Positions 24,392-32,828 of a stretch of DNA of 64,000 nucleotides are shown here, in pieces (the stretch's first letter is position 1; every line of letters begins with the position of its first letter). The DNA comes from Klenkia soli (GTDB lineage Bacteria > Actinomycetota > Actinomycetes > Mycobacteriales > Geodermatophilaceae): assembly GCF_900103975.1 (NCBI RefSeq), contig NZ_FNIR01000006.1:248001-312000 (forward strand), given 5' to 3'. The position numbers were made by a program, and so were the translations under genes. The notes under the pieces were generated by a model, which saw only the letters and a program-made list of their open reading frames with translations, searched no databases and had not been told where the DNA came from.

Positions 24392-25620
24392 GGCTGCTCC
24401 TCGTGCATCTGCTGGTACCGGCGGACCCAGGCCCGGCCGTAGTCGTTGCCGTGCGGGGTGCGCAGCACGGTGTGCACGTGGAAGGGCTGCGGGGTGCGGT
24501 AGTCGAGGAAGACGCCGCAGTGGTGGTCGATCTCGGCGACGACGACCGGTGACTGCACGCGGCAGTAGTAGACGTCGGTGCCGCCGATCCAGCTGAAGCT
24601 GGTCCCGTCCAGGTGCGCCCGGATCTCCCGCATCCGGGCGGCCCGCGGGCCCGCCGGGAGCAGCACGTGGAAGTCCTCGAGCAGCGCCAGGACGGCGTCC
24701 TGCGCGGCCGGCGGCATGTCCGCGACGGCGACGCCCTCGACCGGGATGACCCGGTTGTCCTGGAACGCCCCGGCCAGGTGCCGTTCGTCGCCGGCGTGCA
24801 CCCGGCCGGGCGGCATCGCCGGGTCGACCATCTGCTCGTAGACGACGGCGGCCGTGCGCTGGTCGGCCGGCAGTGCGGCCATGACCGCCCGGCCGAGGTC
24901 GATGCGGTGCGCGAAGAGCGTGGGGCCGGCGTTCGGTCCCTCGTCGATCCGGTCCGGCTCGGCGCCCAGGAACACCGGCGAGAGCACCATCCGGCCCTCG
25001 ACCACCAGGCAGTTCAGCGCGCAGTGGTGGCCGTAGAGCTGCCAGCCCCACGGCGCCCGCAGGTCGGGGGTGCCGTAGACCGCGATGTTGTAGCTGAACT
25101 CGCCGAGCACGGTGGGCAGGTCGACGACCTCGCCGAGGAAGCCGTTGACCAGCATCATCCCGTGCGCCAGGTCGAAGCCCTCGGGGCTCAGCGAGGCCCG
25201 CACCAGGTCCAGCGCGGCCTGCCGCACGGCGTCGGGCTGCAGCTCCAGGCGCAGGCCGGTGTCGAACTGCAGGAACTCCGGGTTGGCCCAGGTCTGCCAC
25301 TCGGGGGCGTCCACGTCGTACCGGAGGCGGGGGTCGTCGGCGACCGCGATCAGCGCTTCCGCCGCGGCCACCATCGCCGCGACGGGGGCCTCCTCGCCGG
25401 GCTCGGCCGGGGTGAGGTCGTGCAGGCCCTCGCGGAGCACGCCGTCCTCGGTGACGCCGCGGAACGGCGCGAGGTACAGCGGCGTCCAGCCCTCGACCAG
25501 CCCGCCGGTGAAGGTGCCGGGCGTGCGGGCGTGCTCGCGGTAGGCGTAGGGGTCCATGCCGCGGACCGACGCCAGCCGCGGGTGGTCGTGCGGGAACAGG
25601 TACTGCCGGAAGTCGGTCAC
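24388..25620 (-). CDS. DUF3500 family protein
   Basis: Protein of 410 residues of unknown function, recognised by the DUF3500 blocks GEFSYNIAVYGTP, PWGWQLYGHHCALNCLV and the C-terminal VVAEIDHHCGVFLDY...PFHVHTVLRTPHGNDYG. Several conserved His residues (YGHHCALN, DHHCG, HVHTV) suggest metal or substrate binding. No signal peptide or membrane segment. GTG start overlapping the FAH stop, and its own stop overlaps the hydroxylase start, so it is translated as part of an aromatic catabolic operon. I do not know its reaction; a hydrolytic or ring-fission step is possible. Confidence 0.82.
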   Translation of the reverse strand: MTDFRQYLFPHDHPRLASVRGMDPYAYREHARTPGTFTGGLVEGWTPLYLAPFRGVTEDGVLREGLHDLTPAEPGEEAPVAAMVAAAEALIAVADDPRLRYDVDAPEWQTWANPEFLQFDTGLRLELQPDAVRQAALDLVRASLSPEGFDLAHGMMLVNGFLGEVVDLPTVLGEFSYNIAVYGTPDLRAPWGWQLYGHHCALNCLVVEGRMVLSPVFLGAEPDRIDEGPNAGPTLFAHRIDLGRAVMAALPADQRTAAVVYEQMVDPAMPPGRVHAGDERHLAGAFQDNRVIPVEGVAVADMPPAAQDAVLALLEDFHVLLPAGPRAARMREIRAHLDGTSFSWIGGTDVYYCRVQSPVVVAEIDHHCGVFLDYRTPQPFHVHTVLRTPHGNDYGRAWVRRYQQMHEEQP

Positions 25621-26480
25621 CGGTCGGCCACCACGGGCGTGGTCAGCGTGCCGAGCCCGTCGATCTCCACCTCGACGACGTCGCCGGGGTGCAGCAGCCA
25701 CTGCGGGTCGCGGGCGTAGCCGACCCCGGACGGCGTGCCGGTGGCCAGCAGGTCGCCCGGCCGCAGCGTGAAGGTGCGGCTGATCAGGGCCAGGGTGTCG
25801 CCGACGGTGTAGACCATCTCGTCGGTGGAGCCGTCCTGCACCGTCTCGCCGTTGACCCGGGTGCGCACCCGCAGGCCGTCGCGCAGGTCGCCGACCTCGG
25901 CGGCCGGCACGATCGGACCCAGCGGGCCGGACCGGTCGGCGTTCTTGCCGAGGATCCACTGGCTGGTCAGCTTCTGCGCCCGGCGGGCGGTGATGTCGTT
26001 GAACGTCGAGTACCCGACGACGGCGGCCAGCGCCTCCTCGGGCGTGGCGTCGGCCAGCTCGGCGCCGACGTAGGCCATCACCTCGCCCTCCCAGTCCAGC
26101 CCGTCCTCGTCGACCGGCACCGGGACGCCGACCCCGCCGACCGACAGCGACTGCGTCCAGCGGGCGAACAGCGTGGGGTGCTCGGGCAGGGCCTGGCCGC
26201 TGAAGGAGCCCTCGGCGACGTGCTTGAGGTAGTTCAGCCCGATGCAGACCACCCGGGCGCCGGGCAGCACCGGCGGCACCAGCTCGACGTCGTCGACCGC
26301 GAGGTCGGGGGCACCCATCGCGGCGGCCGGGTCGGCGGCCAGCAGCGCGGCGGCGTCGGACCAGAACTCCTCCAGGGTGGCCAGCGCGGTCACCCGGGCG
26401 CCGTCCTCGGAGAGCGCCCCGACCTGCACGTCCCCGACGGCGCCGTCCCCGGCTCGGTGGCGGAAGCCGACGATCCTCAC
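25617..26480 (-). CDS. Fumarylacetoacetate hydrolase (FAH) family protein
   Basis: Metal-dependent hydrolase of 287 residues that cleaves a C-C bond in a diketo acid. Family motifs: VCIGLNYLKHVAEGS, the metal-binding DWEGEVMAYVG, GYSTFNDITARRAQK, and the C-terminal LLATGTPSGVG. Such enzymes act after ring cleavage (fumarylpyruvate, acylpyruvate) in aromatic pathways. It starts at GTG 26480, overlapping the stop of the alpha/beta hydrolase gene. Placement between a hydrolase and the DUF3500/hydroxylase pair suggests a late step in aglycone breakdown. Confidence 0.9.
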   Translation of the reverse strand: MRIVGFRHRAGDGAVGDVQVGALSEDGARVTALATLEEFWSDAAALLAADPAAAMGAPDLAVDDVELVPPVLPGARVVCIGLNYLKHVAEGSFSGQALPEHPTLFARWTQSLSVGGVGVPVPVDEDGLDWEGEVMAYVGAELADATPEEALAAVVGYSTFNDITARRAQKLTSQWILGKNADRSGPLGPIVPAAEVGDLRDGLRVRTRVNGETVQDGSTDEMVYTVGDTLALISRTFTLRPGDLLATGTPSGVGYARDPQWLLHPGDVVEVEIDGLGTLTTPVVADR

Positions 26481-27343
26481 TGCTGGTCTCCGATCAGGTG
26501 CTGGGTCAGGAAGGTGGTGGTGCGGGCCAGCGCGGTCGCGGCGGCGTCGGGGGAGCCGAGCCACATGTGGTCGGCGCCGGTCAGGGTCTCGAACTCGACG
26601 TCGGGGAGCAGCTGCGCGAGCCGCACGCTCTGGTCGTGCGGGACCAGCCGGTCGGCGTCCCCGTGCAGCAGCAGGAACGGCGGCGCGGTCGGGGTGACGT
26701 GGCTGACCGGGCTGGCCTGCACGGCGCGGACCGGGTCGGCCGCGGGCGGGGCTCCCAGCAGCTGGGCCTCGCGGGAGGCCGGGTCACCCGGGTCGGCCAC
26801 CGTCGCCAGCTCGGTCGGCGGGTACCAGGCGACGACGGCGCACACCGTGCTCGGCACCCCGGTGACCCCGACCTCGCCGTCCCACTCCCCGCCGGTCAGC
26901 CCGAGCAGCGCGGCCAGGTGCCCGCCGGCGGACTCGCCCCAGGCCGCGATGCGGTCGGGGTCGATCCCCAGCTCGTCGGCCCGGGACCGCAGCCACCGGA
27001 CGGCGGCCTTCGCGTCGTGCAGCTGGGCCGGCCAGACCGCCTCGCCGGAGAGCCGGTAGTCGACGCTGGCCACCGCGATGCCGGCGGCGGCCAGCTGCTC
27101 GAACGGCTCGCTGCCGGTGAACGACGGGCCGGCCGAGTGCCGGCTGCCCAGCCGCCAGCCGCCGCCGTGCAGGAACACCACGACCGGCGCGTGTCCGGGG
27201 TGCGCGGGCAGGTGGAGGTCGAGCTCGAGCGGTCGGGCACCGGGCAGGGCTGCGTAGGGGACGCCGGCCAGGACCCGGACGCCGTCCGCGGTGGTGCGGG
27301 CGGGCGGCAGGGGAGCCGTGTGCGCCGGGGGCGGCGGGGTCAC
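26477..27343 (-). CDS. Alpha/beta hydrolase (carboxylesterase type)
   Basis: Esterase-like enzyme of 288 residues. The oxyanion motif is VVFLHGGGWRLG, the nucleophile elbow GESAGGHLAALL (Ser), followed by a late Asp in LLHGDADRLVP and His in GADHMW. No signal peptide. GTG at 27343 overlaps the cupin stop. Directly behind a quercetinase-like cupin, it could cleave the ester (depside) formed when a flavonol ring is opened, but related enzymes are promiscuous and this is inference. Confidence 0.85.
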   Translation of the reverse strand: MTPPPPAHTAPLPPARTTADGVRVLAGVPYAALPGARPLELDLHLPAHPGHAPVVVFLHGGGWRLGSRHSAGPSFTGSEPFEQLAAAGIAVASVDYRLSGEAVWPAQLHDAKAAVRWLRSRADELGIDPDRIAAWGESAGGHLAALLGLTGGEWDGEVGVTGVPSTVCAVVAWYPPTELATVADPGDPASREAQLLGAPPAADPVRAVQASPVSHVTPTAPPFLLLHGDADRLVPHDQSVRLAQLLPDVEFETLTGADHMWLGSPDAAATALARTTTFLTQHLIGDQQ

Positions 27344-27894
27344 TCCTGGACGTCCCACCGGTGCTCGGGGAGGAACTGCATGCGGTGCTGCTGCGCGGCG
27401 GACTGCATGCGCGGGAAGTCCGGGATGAACGGCGGCTGCTCGCCGGTGTGGTCGGTGGGGGTGCCCATGTGCTGGAAGAACCGCTCGAAGCCGCCGGAGA
27501 GGGTGCCCATCATGCGGCTGGGCTCGAGGACCTGGTAGGCGTGCGCGAAGCCGGCGGGCACGTAGCCGAAGTCGCCGGGGGCGAGCAGGCGGGTCTGCTG
27601 AGCGCCCTCGGCGTCCTCGAAGAACAGCCGGACCTGGCCCTCGAGGACGAAGAACGTCTCGTGGGTGGCGTCGTGCTTGTGGGTGGGGATGACGTCGCCG
27701 GGTGGGCACTCGGCGGTGATGATCCCGAACTGGTTCTCGGTCTCCGCGCCCGAGAGCAGCACGGTGAACAGGTCGCCGAAGAGCTTGGCGTGCTCGCCCT
27801 CGCCGCGGCGCAGCACGTAGGGCTCGGGCGTACCGGGCAGCTGGCCCTGCCACTGCGGACCGTTGGCGGGGTCGATCAGGTACTCGAAGCTCAT
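27340..27894 (-). CDS. Monocupin dioxygenase, quercetin 2,3-dioxygenase-like
   Basis: Single-cupin protein of 184 residues. Cupin motif 1 is exact (G66 to G86 following GX5HXHX4EX6G) and gives His72, His74 and Glu79; motif 2, GDFGYVPAGFAH, gives His118, together the 3-His-1-Glu metal site of quercetinases. Size and the flanking HAKLFGDL, ETENQF and FERFFQHMGTP segments recall the actinobacterial monocupin quercetinase QueD. It would open a flavonol or related ring with O2. First gene of a six-gene overlapping operon, ATG at 27894, with an IclR-type site 75 bases upstream. Other cupin functions cannot be excluded. Confidence 0.8.
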   Translation of the reverse strand: MSFEYLIDPANGPQWQGQLPGTPEPYVLRRGEGEHAKLFGDLFTVLLSGAETENQFGIITAECPPGDVIPTHKHDATHETFFVLEGQVRLFFEDAEGAQQTRLLAPGDFGYVPAGFAHAYQVLEPSRMMGTLSGGFERFFQHMGTPTDHTGEQPPFIPDFPRMQSAAQQHRMQFLPEHRWDVQE

Positions 27895-27938
27895 GGCTGC
27901 CTCCAGGCGCGGGGTCGGCGTCGACTCCCACGAGCATC

Positions 27939-27954
27939 GGTGACCGCGGTCACC
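27939..27954. promoter_or_regulatory. Perfect 16-bp palindrome upstream of the cupin operon
   Basis: GGTGACCGCGGTCACC is self-complementary over all 16 bases. It lies between the IclR-type site and the cupin start, 45-60 bases upstream of the ATG, where a second regulator or a dimeric activator could bind. It is too short and lacks a T-run to be a convincing terminator. Confidence 0.5.
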
Positions 27955-27968
27955 GCACGGCAGCGGCC

Positions 27969-27983
27969 TGCCATTGAGCGGCA
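27969..27983. promoter_or_regulatory. Putative IclR operator, site 1 (cupin operon)
   Basis: TGCCATTGAGCGGCA, an imperfect palindrome with TGCC/GGCA ends, 75-89 bases upstream of the cupin ATG. Near-identical 15-mers occur at 35956, 36805 and 53623, each at a promoter of a glycoside or esterase operon. Confidence 0.65.
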
Positions 27984-27998
27984 CGGCTTCCTGGCGGG

Positions 27999-28976
27999 TC
28001 AGAGACCGCGCTCCACGGCGGCGGCCCAGCCGGCGGGGTCGGGCCCTGCGGGGATCTGGCCCAGCCCCTCGGCGAGCACGCACACCTCCAGCCAGTGCTC
28101 CTCCGCCGCGGTCAGCGCGGCCACCGACCGGTAGCCGTCCAGCAGCTGGTCACGGCTGCCGGGCGGGGGCGGGTCCCAGTCGTGGAAGCGGGTGGCGAGC
28201 TTGACCGCGGCGGCCGCCAGGTCCTGCACCCGGTGCCCGACGACCAGGCTGTCGTGGTCCAGCAGCGCGGACACCCGGCCACCGGACACGAGGACGTTGG
28301 CGCCCCGGACATCCCCGTGCACCAGGGCAGCGGGGACGTCGAGCTCCGGCAGGTCGCGGAGCAGTGCGTCCAGCCGGGCGGCCGCACCGGGTGCGCGTCC
28401 GCGGGTGCGGGCCGTCGCGGCCTCCGGCGCGGCGAACGGGTGGACCGCGCCGCCACCGGCCAGCGGCGGCAGCTCGAGGTCGAGCCCGGCCATCGCCCTG
28501 TGGACGCGGGCCAGCACCTCGCCCGTCGCGCGGACGGCGCCCGGGTCGGTGCTGTCCAGCAGCTCGCCGTCCACCTCGGGCAGCACCGCCACCGACAGCG
28601 GGACGGGGCCGTCGAGCAGCGCGCGGGCAGCACCCGCCGTGCTGCGGACCGGTGCCGCGACCGGGAGTCCCTGGTCCCCGAGGGCGGTCACCACCTCGCC
28701 GATGACACCCAGCCGGTCGAACAGCGGTGCCCAGGCGCAGGCCTTCACCACGACCCGACCGGCGGGGGTGTCCATCCACGCCAGGAGGTTCTGGTCGCTC
28801 ATCGTCATCCGCCGGCAGGTCGTGGCGCGCAGGCCCCAGTGCCGCCCGAGGGCTGCCTGCAGGTGCGCCGCCGCGGTCGCGCCGTCCGGGAAGCCGAACC
28901 GCCGGCGCAGCGCGGTCGGCGCGTCGGTGCGTTCCCACAGCATCGACACCACCGGTTCCGGCGGGGTGGTCGGCAC
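27999..28976 (-). CDS. Aminoglycoside phosphotransferase-like kinase (APH family)
   Basis: Protein of about 325 residues with the kinase-like fold. The catalytic loop is LVHGDVRGANVLV (HxDxxxxN), the metal-binding segment is SALLDHDSLVVGHRVQDLA, and an N-terminal ATP-binding strand is RVVVKACAW. It would phosphorylate a small molecule; antibiotic resistance is only one option. The GTG at 28976 lies 5 bases after the oxidoreductase stop; an ATG at 28943 is an alternative start. The shared operon with the flavin oxidoreductase suggests a common substrate or pathway. Confidence 0.75.
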   Translation of the reverse strand: MPTTPPEPVVSMLWERTDAPTALRRRFGFPDGATAAAHLQAALGRHWGLRATTCRRMTMSDQNLLAWMDTPAGRVVVKACAWAPLFDRLGVIGEVVTALGDQGLPVAAPVRSTAGAARALLDGPVPLSVAVLPEVDGELLDSTDPGAVRATGEVLARVHRAMAGLDLELPPLAGGGAVHPFAAPEAATARTRGRAPGAAARLDALLRDLPELDVPAALVHGDVRGANVLVSGGRVSALLDHDSLVVGHRVQDLAAAAVKLATRFHDWDPPPPGSRDQLLDGYRSVAALTAAEEHWLEVCVLAEGLGQIPAGPDPAGWAAAVERGL

Positions 28977-28981
28977 TGCGG

Positions 28982-30388
28982 TCAGCTCGCTCCGGTGCGG
29001 GCCTCGACGAGGCGGGTCAGGTTGGCCACGGCGGCCGGTGCGTGCTGCTTGAGGCGGGTCAGGATCGCCAGCTGCTGCGGGTCCGCACGGTCGGCCCGGG
29101 CCATGAGCTCGCCGAAGCCGTCGAGGCGGCTGGCCCGGATCCAGCGGCGCAGCTCGGTGTCCTGACCCCAGTGGAACTGGTTCCACATCGTGGCCAGCAT
29201 GGTCGCGGGGTAGTCGTCGAGGGTGTGCGGGAAGGGGACGGTGCCGCACAGCCGGTTCTTCGTCCCGTCGTCCTCGTGGTGGGCCTCGACCCAGGCGGTG
29301 AGCGCGGCGCTGAACGCGGGCTGCGGGAGCCGCACGAGCTGCAGCACGATCCGGTCGCCCTGGAAGACCGGCTGGGGCGGGCGCGGCTCGACCGCGGAGG
29401 CCGTGCAGTCGACGAACACCGTGCCCGGGGCGACCGGCACCGAGCCCTCGTCCAGCACCATGTGATCCGGGTGCAGCTCGCGGACCCGACCGAGCCGGAC
29501 GACGTCGTGGATGCGGCGAAGCACCTCGACCTCGCCGGGGGCGACGGTGGCCAGGTGGAACATGCCGGGCCGGCGGTCCTGGTCGACCCGCGTGAGGATG
29601 CCGGCCCGCTCCAGCCGGAGGAAGAGGTCCTCGGTGCTGGTGGCGGCCGCCATGGCCTCCAGCTGGTCGGCCTGGCCGCCGATCGACTCCGCGAAGAACT
29701 CCGTCCCGGGCTGGGTGGTGACCCGGTTGATCAGCCAGGAGTCGCGCGGCACGACCCAGGTGATCGCCTCCGGGTCGAGGCCGCTGCGGAGCAGCCAGAC
29801 GCAGGTGTCCATCGCGGTCTTGCCGCCGCCGAGGACGACGAAGCGGGCCGGTGGCCGGTGCGCGAGCCCGGGGAGGGCGTTCGGCGGGACGAGGTGGACG
29901 TCGTCCGCGACGGTGAGCCGGGGCCGGTGGGTCGAGGGCACCGACGGGCTGGCGTACGTGGCGTCGACGACCTTGCGGCGGACCCGGACCTCGGTGACCG
30001 CGCCGGAGAGCAGGTTGCGGAAGCCGTGCGCACCGTCGTACTCGCTCATCGGGTGGTAGCCGACCCGACCGCTGGGCAGCAGCCGGGTGCGCACGACCCG
30101 GTCGTAGTAGGCGGTGATCTCGGCGCCCGAGGCCAGCTCGTAGAGGCCCTGGTTGGGGCCGGCGGTGTCCTTCCGCCGGGTGCCCAGCTCGAGGGAGTTG
30201 ACCCCGTAGAACGCCGAGGGCTGGTGCAGGGTGACGAAGGGGTAGGCGTCGTTCCAGTGCCCGCCGGGTGCGCCGTGCCGGTCGACGACCGTGATGTGCG
30301 CGTCGGTCTCGTCGAGCAGGGTGTCGGCGAAGGCCAGGCCGGTCGCACCCGCGCCCACGACCAGGTAGTCGGTCTCCACCACGCTCAT
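28982..30388 (-). CDS. FAD/NAD(P)-dependent oxidoreductase
   Basis: Flavoprotein of 468 residues. The N-terminal FAD motif is YLVVGAGATGLAFADTLLDE, with HITVVDRHGAPGGHWNDAYPF following as in class-B-type monooxygenases; a second nucleotide motif FVVLGGGKTAMDTCVWLLRSG is near residue 190. The rest is unusual and I cannot name the substrate. ATG overlaps the GNAT stop (ATGA), and the kinase-like gene follows 5 bases later. There is no link by shared promoter motif to the catabolic operon next door. Confidence 0.78.
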   Translation of the reverse strand: MSVVETDYLVVGAGATGLAFADTLLDETDAHITVVDRHGAPGGHWNDAYPFVTLHQPSAFYGVNSLELGTRRKDTAGPNQGLYELASGAEITAYYDRVVRTRLLPSGRVGYHPMSEYDGAHGFRNLLSGAVTEVRVRRKVVDATYASPSVPSTHRPRLTVADDVHLVPPNALPGLAHRPPARFVVLGGGKTAMDTCVWLLRSGLDPEAITWVVPRDSWLINRVTTQPGTEFFAESIGGQADQLEAMAAATSTEDLFLRLERAGILTRVDQDRRPGMFHLATVAPGEVEVLRRIHDVVRLGRVRELHPDHMVLDEGSVPVAPGTVFVDCTASAVEPRPPQPVFQGDRIVLQLVRLPQPAFSAALTAWVEAHHEDDGTKNRLCGTVPFPHTLDDYPATMLATMWNQFHWGQDTELRRWIRASRLDGFGELMARADRADPQQLAILTRLKQHAPAAVANLTRLVEARTGAS

Positions 30389-30924
30389 CGGTCGGACCGC
30401 AGGACGCCCATGAGCACGACGTCCTCGTAGCCGCCGCGGACCCAGGCGTGCTCGCGCAGCCGGCCCTCGACGACGAACCCGGCCTTCTCGTAGGCGCGGA
30501 GCCCGCCGACGTTGGAGGCGATGGCCTGCAGGTGGATGCGGCGCAGGTTTCGCCGGGTGAACCCGAACTCCACGACCTGGACCAGCGCCGCCGTGCCGAT
30601 GCCGCGGCCGCGGGCCTCGGGGGCCAGGCTGATGCCCACCTCGGCGTGCCGGGCGTACAGGTCGAACCCGAACAGCGAGACCGCGCCCACGGCCCGGCCG
30701 TCGGCGTCGACCACGAACTCGACGGCGTCGCCGCCGGGGTCGGCCGCACGCCGCGCGTCGAACCGCTCGCGGGTGAGCGGCGCCGGCGCCTGCGGGTTCC
30801 GCTCCTCCCAGGTGTCGAGGTCGGCGGCGATCCCGAAGAGGACGTCGAGGTCGTCGTCGGTGCGCGCCCGAAGGGTCACGCGAGGTGGTTCGGCCACGGC
30901 CCGACCGTAGCGCCGGTCGATCAC
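30385..30924 (-). CDS. GNAT-family N-acetyltransferase (RimJ/RimL type)
   Basis: Acetyl-CoA-dependent acetyltransferase of 179 residues. VTLRARTDDDLDVLF is the first strand and helix, VGISLAPEARGRGIGTAALVQVVEFGF carries the CoA-binding Q/RxxGxG/A motif (RGRGIG), and LQAIASNVGGLRAYEKAGFVVEGR is the usual RimJ ending. The GTG at 30924 overlaps the upstream gene's stop (GTGA), which favours it over the internal GTG at 30897. Substrate unknown: protein N-terminus, amine or antibiotic. Confidence 0.85.
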   Translation of the reverse strand: MIDRRYGRAVAEPPRVTLRARTDDDLDVLFGIAADLDTWEERNPQAPAPLTRERFDARRAADPGGDAVEFVVDADGRAVGAVSLFGFDLYARHAEVGISLAPEARGRGIGTAALVQVVEFGFTRRNLRRIHLQAIASNVGGLRAYEKAGFVVEGRLREHAWVRGGYEDVVLMGVLRSDR

Positions 30925-31310
30925 CGTGCTTGCCAGACGGCTCGGGCATCGACCCCGACGCCGTGGTCAGCGGTGACCCGGGCGGCGAGGACTGCATCGG
31001 GGAGTCGCCCGAGGTGCCAGACGCCGTCCTCGTCCTGGTGGGTGGTCCAGGTGGGCTGCCCGCGACGGCGCGTCCGAGCCAGCTCGCGGGGCGCTCCCTC
31101 GTGCACGTAGACGGCGGCCAGCGACACCGCCTTCGCGACGAGCATGCTGCCCCCGCTCGACGGTCCCGGACCGTGGAACAGCAGCCAGCAGCCGACGGAG
31201 CAGACCCGGACCAGCTCCGCATCCGTGCAGCGCAGAACCCAGGCCGCGGTCGCGTCCTCTCCGTACTGCAGCAGGTCGCTGGCGATGTGCTCAGCGCTCG
31301 TGGACAGCAT
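30921..31310 (-). CDS. Hypothetical protein
   Basis: 129-residue protein I do not recognise. It has a mixed composition without signal peptide or membrane helix, a conserved-looking central part (CSVGCWLLFHGPGPSSGG, then SLAAVYVHEGAPRELARTRRRGQPTW) and a histidine-containing WHLGRLPDAVL. The ATG at 31310 has a strong ribosome site, GGGAGGTGGGC. Its stop overlaps the GNAT start, so it heads a four-gene leftward operon (hypothetical, GNAT, oxidoreductase, kinase). Confidence 0.65.
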   Translation of the reverse strand: MLSTSAEHIASDLLQYGEDATAAWVLRCTDAELVRVCSVGCWLLFHGPGPSSGGSMLVAKAVSLAAVYVHEGAPRELARTRRRGQPTWTTHQDEDGVWHLGRLPDAVLAARVTADHGVGVDARAVWQAR

Positions 31311-31384
31311 GTGCCCACCTCCCGCCCGTCGGCTTCAGCCGCTCACGACGCGGCGCCGGTCGATCATGGCCCAGGTCGGCGTGC

Positions 31385-32809
31385 TCAGGTTCGGCGGTCG
31401 GCGAAGAGGGGTGGGTCTTCGGTGTGCAGGTCGGGGAGTGGGTCGCCGCGGGTGTCGGTCATCGGCCCGATGAGGATCTCGGTGCCGTCGGGCCGGTGGG
31501 TGCGCCACCGGCCCTGGTCGGGATCCCACCTGATCGTGAAGCCGTGGTGGACCTGGGTGTGGTGGCGTTCGCACAGCAGTGCGGTGTTCTCCAGCGACGT
31601 CGCGCCGCCGTCGATCCAGTGCACGACGTGGTGCGCGTCGCACATCCAGGCCGGGTTGTGGCAGCCGGTGAACACGCACCCACCGTCCCGGACCTCGGCG
31701 GCCCGTCGGATGTGGGCCGGGACCAGGCGCTGGGCCCGGCCGACGTCGAGCGGGAGGGAGTCGGGGCCCAGGACGATGCGGGCGATGTCGGCGTCGCAGG
31801 CAGCCTGCCGCGCGACCAGGGACGACACCGTGACCCCCGACCCGAGCCTGGCGGCGGCGGCGACGCCGGTGGGGTCGGCCAGGTCCTCGAGCTGGATGAC
31901 CGCGGCGAGCTGGGGCCGCACCTTGCGCAGCACCGGCAAGTCGCCCAAGGCCAGGTGCAGGTCGGCGAGCTGCACGAGGGCGTCGGCGCTGCGTTGGTCG
32001 CGGGTGCGCAGGTCGCCTTCGCAGCGCCCGGCGGCGGCGATGGCCTCCAGGGCGGCTTCGACCTTCTCCCCGCCGGCGGCGTCCAGGGACCCGCGCAGGG
32101 CGCGGGTGCCGTCGGTGCGGCGGGTGATCCGCAGGAACCGCCCGGCGGTGGGGTCGACCGGTGGTGGTCCGTCGGGGTCGATGGTGTCGGCGATCCGCTG
32201 GCACACCTGGGTCAGGGTGCGGGGGTGGTCGCCGGTGATCGTGTCGGTGACCACCTGGTCCATCGCCGGCAGGTCGATGCCCCCGGCGGCGCCGGTGGCC
32301 CACACGTCGGCGGTGAGGATCCGCCCCACGACGCCGAGCTGACCCATGGTGACCGCGCCTTGGGCCGCCGCGGCACCCAGGACCGGCATGCGCTCGAGCA
32401 GCCGCCCGGCGGCGAGCACCGCGGCGGCTTCGGGCCCGGTGGCCCCCACGTGGCCGCGCAGCCAGGGCCGCATCCCGGTCAGCCCGTCGGCGGCAGCTGC
32501 TTCCTGGGTCTCGGCGCGCGCCACCACCCGGGACAGCTCGGCCTGCGCCAGGTTCACCACCCGCGCCAGGCCCCGCGCCCGGTCCAGCAGCTGCGCCGAG
32601 GACGCCTCACCCAGCTCGGCACCGGCTGCCGCCAGCAGCGCATCGATCACCGCCGTGACGTCGTCGGGCGGTGGCTGCGGCAACCGGCGGGCGGCAGTCA
32701 CCGGGGATGGAGAAGGCGACGGGTCGGCACCGAGCGCACCGGGCGGCAGCGGCTCGGGCACCCACCCCGTGGGCGTGGCGCGAGGGGGTGTCTCGGACTC
32801 CAGACCCAC
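31385..32809 (-). CDS. DUF222 / HNH endonuclease domain protein (13E12 repeat family)
   Basis: Protein of 474 residues with an N-terminal to central DUF222 region (LLDRARGLARVVNLAQAELSRVVARAE, LRGSLDAAGGEKVEAALEAI) and a C-terminal HNH nuclease zinc site, CVFTGCHNPAWMCDAHHVVHW...LENTALLCERHHTQVHH, with two Cys pairs and the catalytic His. I start at the GTG at 32809, which has AAAGGAGG seven bases upstream; an earlier in-frame GTG (32836) lies inside an SOS box and lacks a ribosome site. Members of this multicopy actinobacterial family are damage-inducible in mycobacteria. I see no flanking repeats marking it as a mobile unit. Confidence 0.88.
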   Translation of the reverse strand: MGLESETPPRATPTGWVPEPLPPGALGADPSPSPSPVTAARRLPQPPPDDVTAVIDALLAAAGAELGEASSAQLLDRARGLARVVNLAQAELSRVVARAETQEAAAADGLTGMRPWLRGHVGATGPEAAAVLAAGRLLERMPVLGAAAAQGAVTMGQLGVVGRILTADVWATGAAGGIDLPAMDQVVTDTITGDHPRTLTQVCQRIADTIDPDGPPPVDPTAGRFLRITRRTDGTRALRGSLDAAGGEKVEAALEAIAAAGRCEGDLRTRDQRSADALVQLADLHLALGDLPVLRKVRPQLAAVIQLEDLADPTGVAAAARLGSGVTVSSLVARQAACDADIARIVLGPDSLPLDVGRAQRLVPAHIRRAAEVRDGGCVFTGCHNPAWMCDAHHVVHWIDGGATSLENTALLCERHHTQVHHGFTIRWDPDQGRWRTHRPDGTEILIGPMTDTRGDPLPDLHTEDPPLFADRRT

Positions 32810-32828
32810 GACCCCTCCTCCTTTGTCT

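Noticed and set aside
27939-27954. 16-bp palindrome as a transcription terminator for the kinase gene
   Set aside because: The stem has no loop or T-run and sits between a putative operator and the cupin start, so an operator is more likely.
31385-32809. DUF222/HNH gene as an intact mobile element (13E12 REP)
   Set aside because: No terminal repeats, target duplication, integrase or intein-type motifs are visible around it. It is treated as an ordinary gene of a multicopy family.
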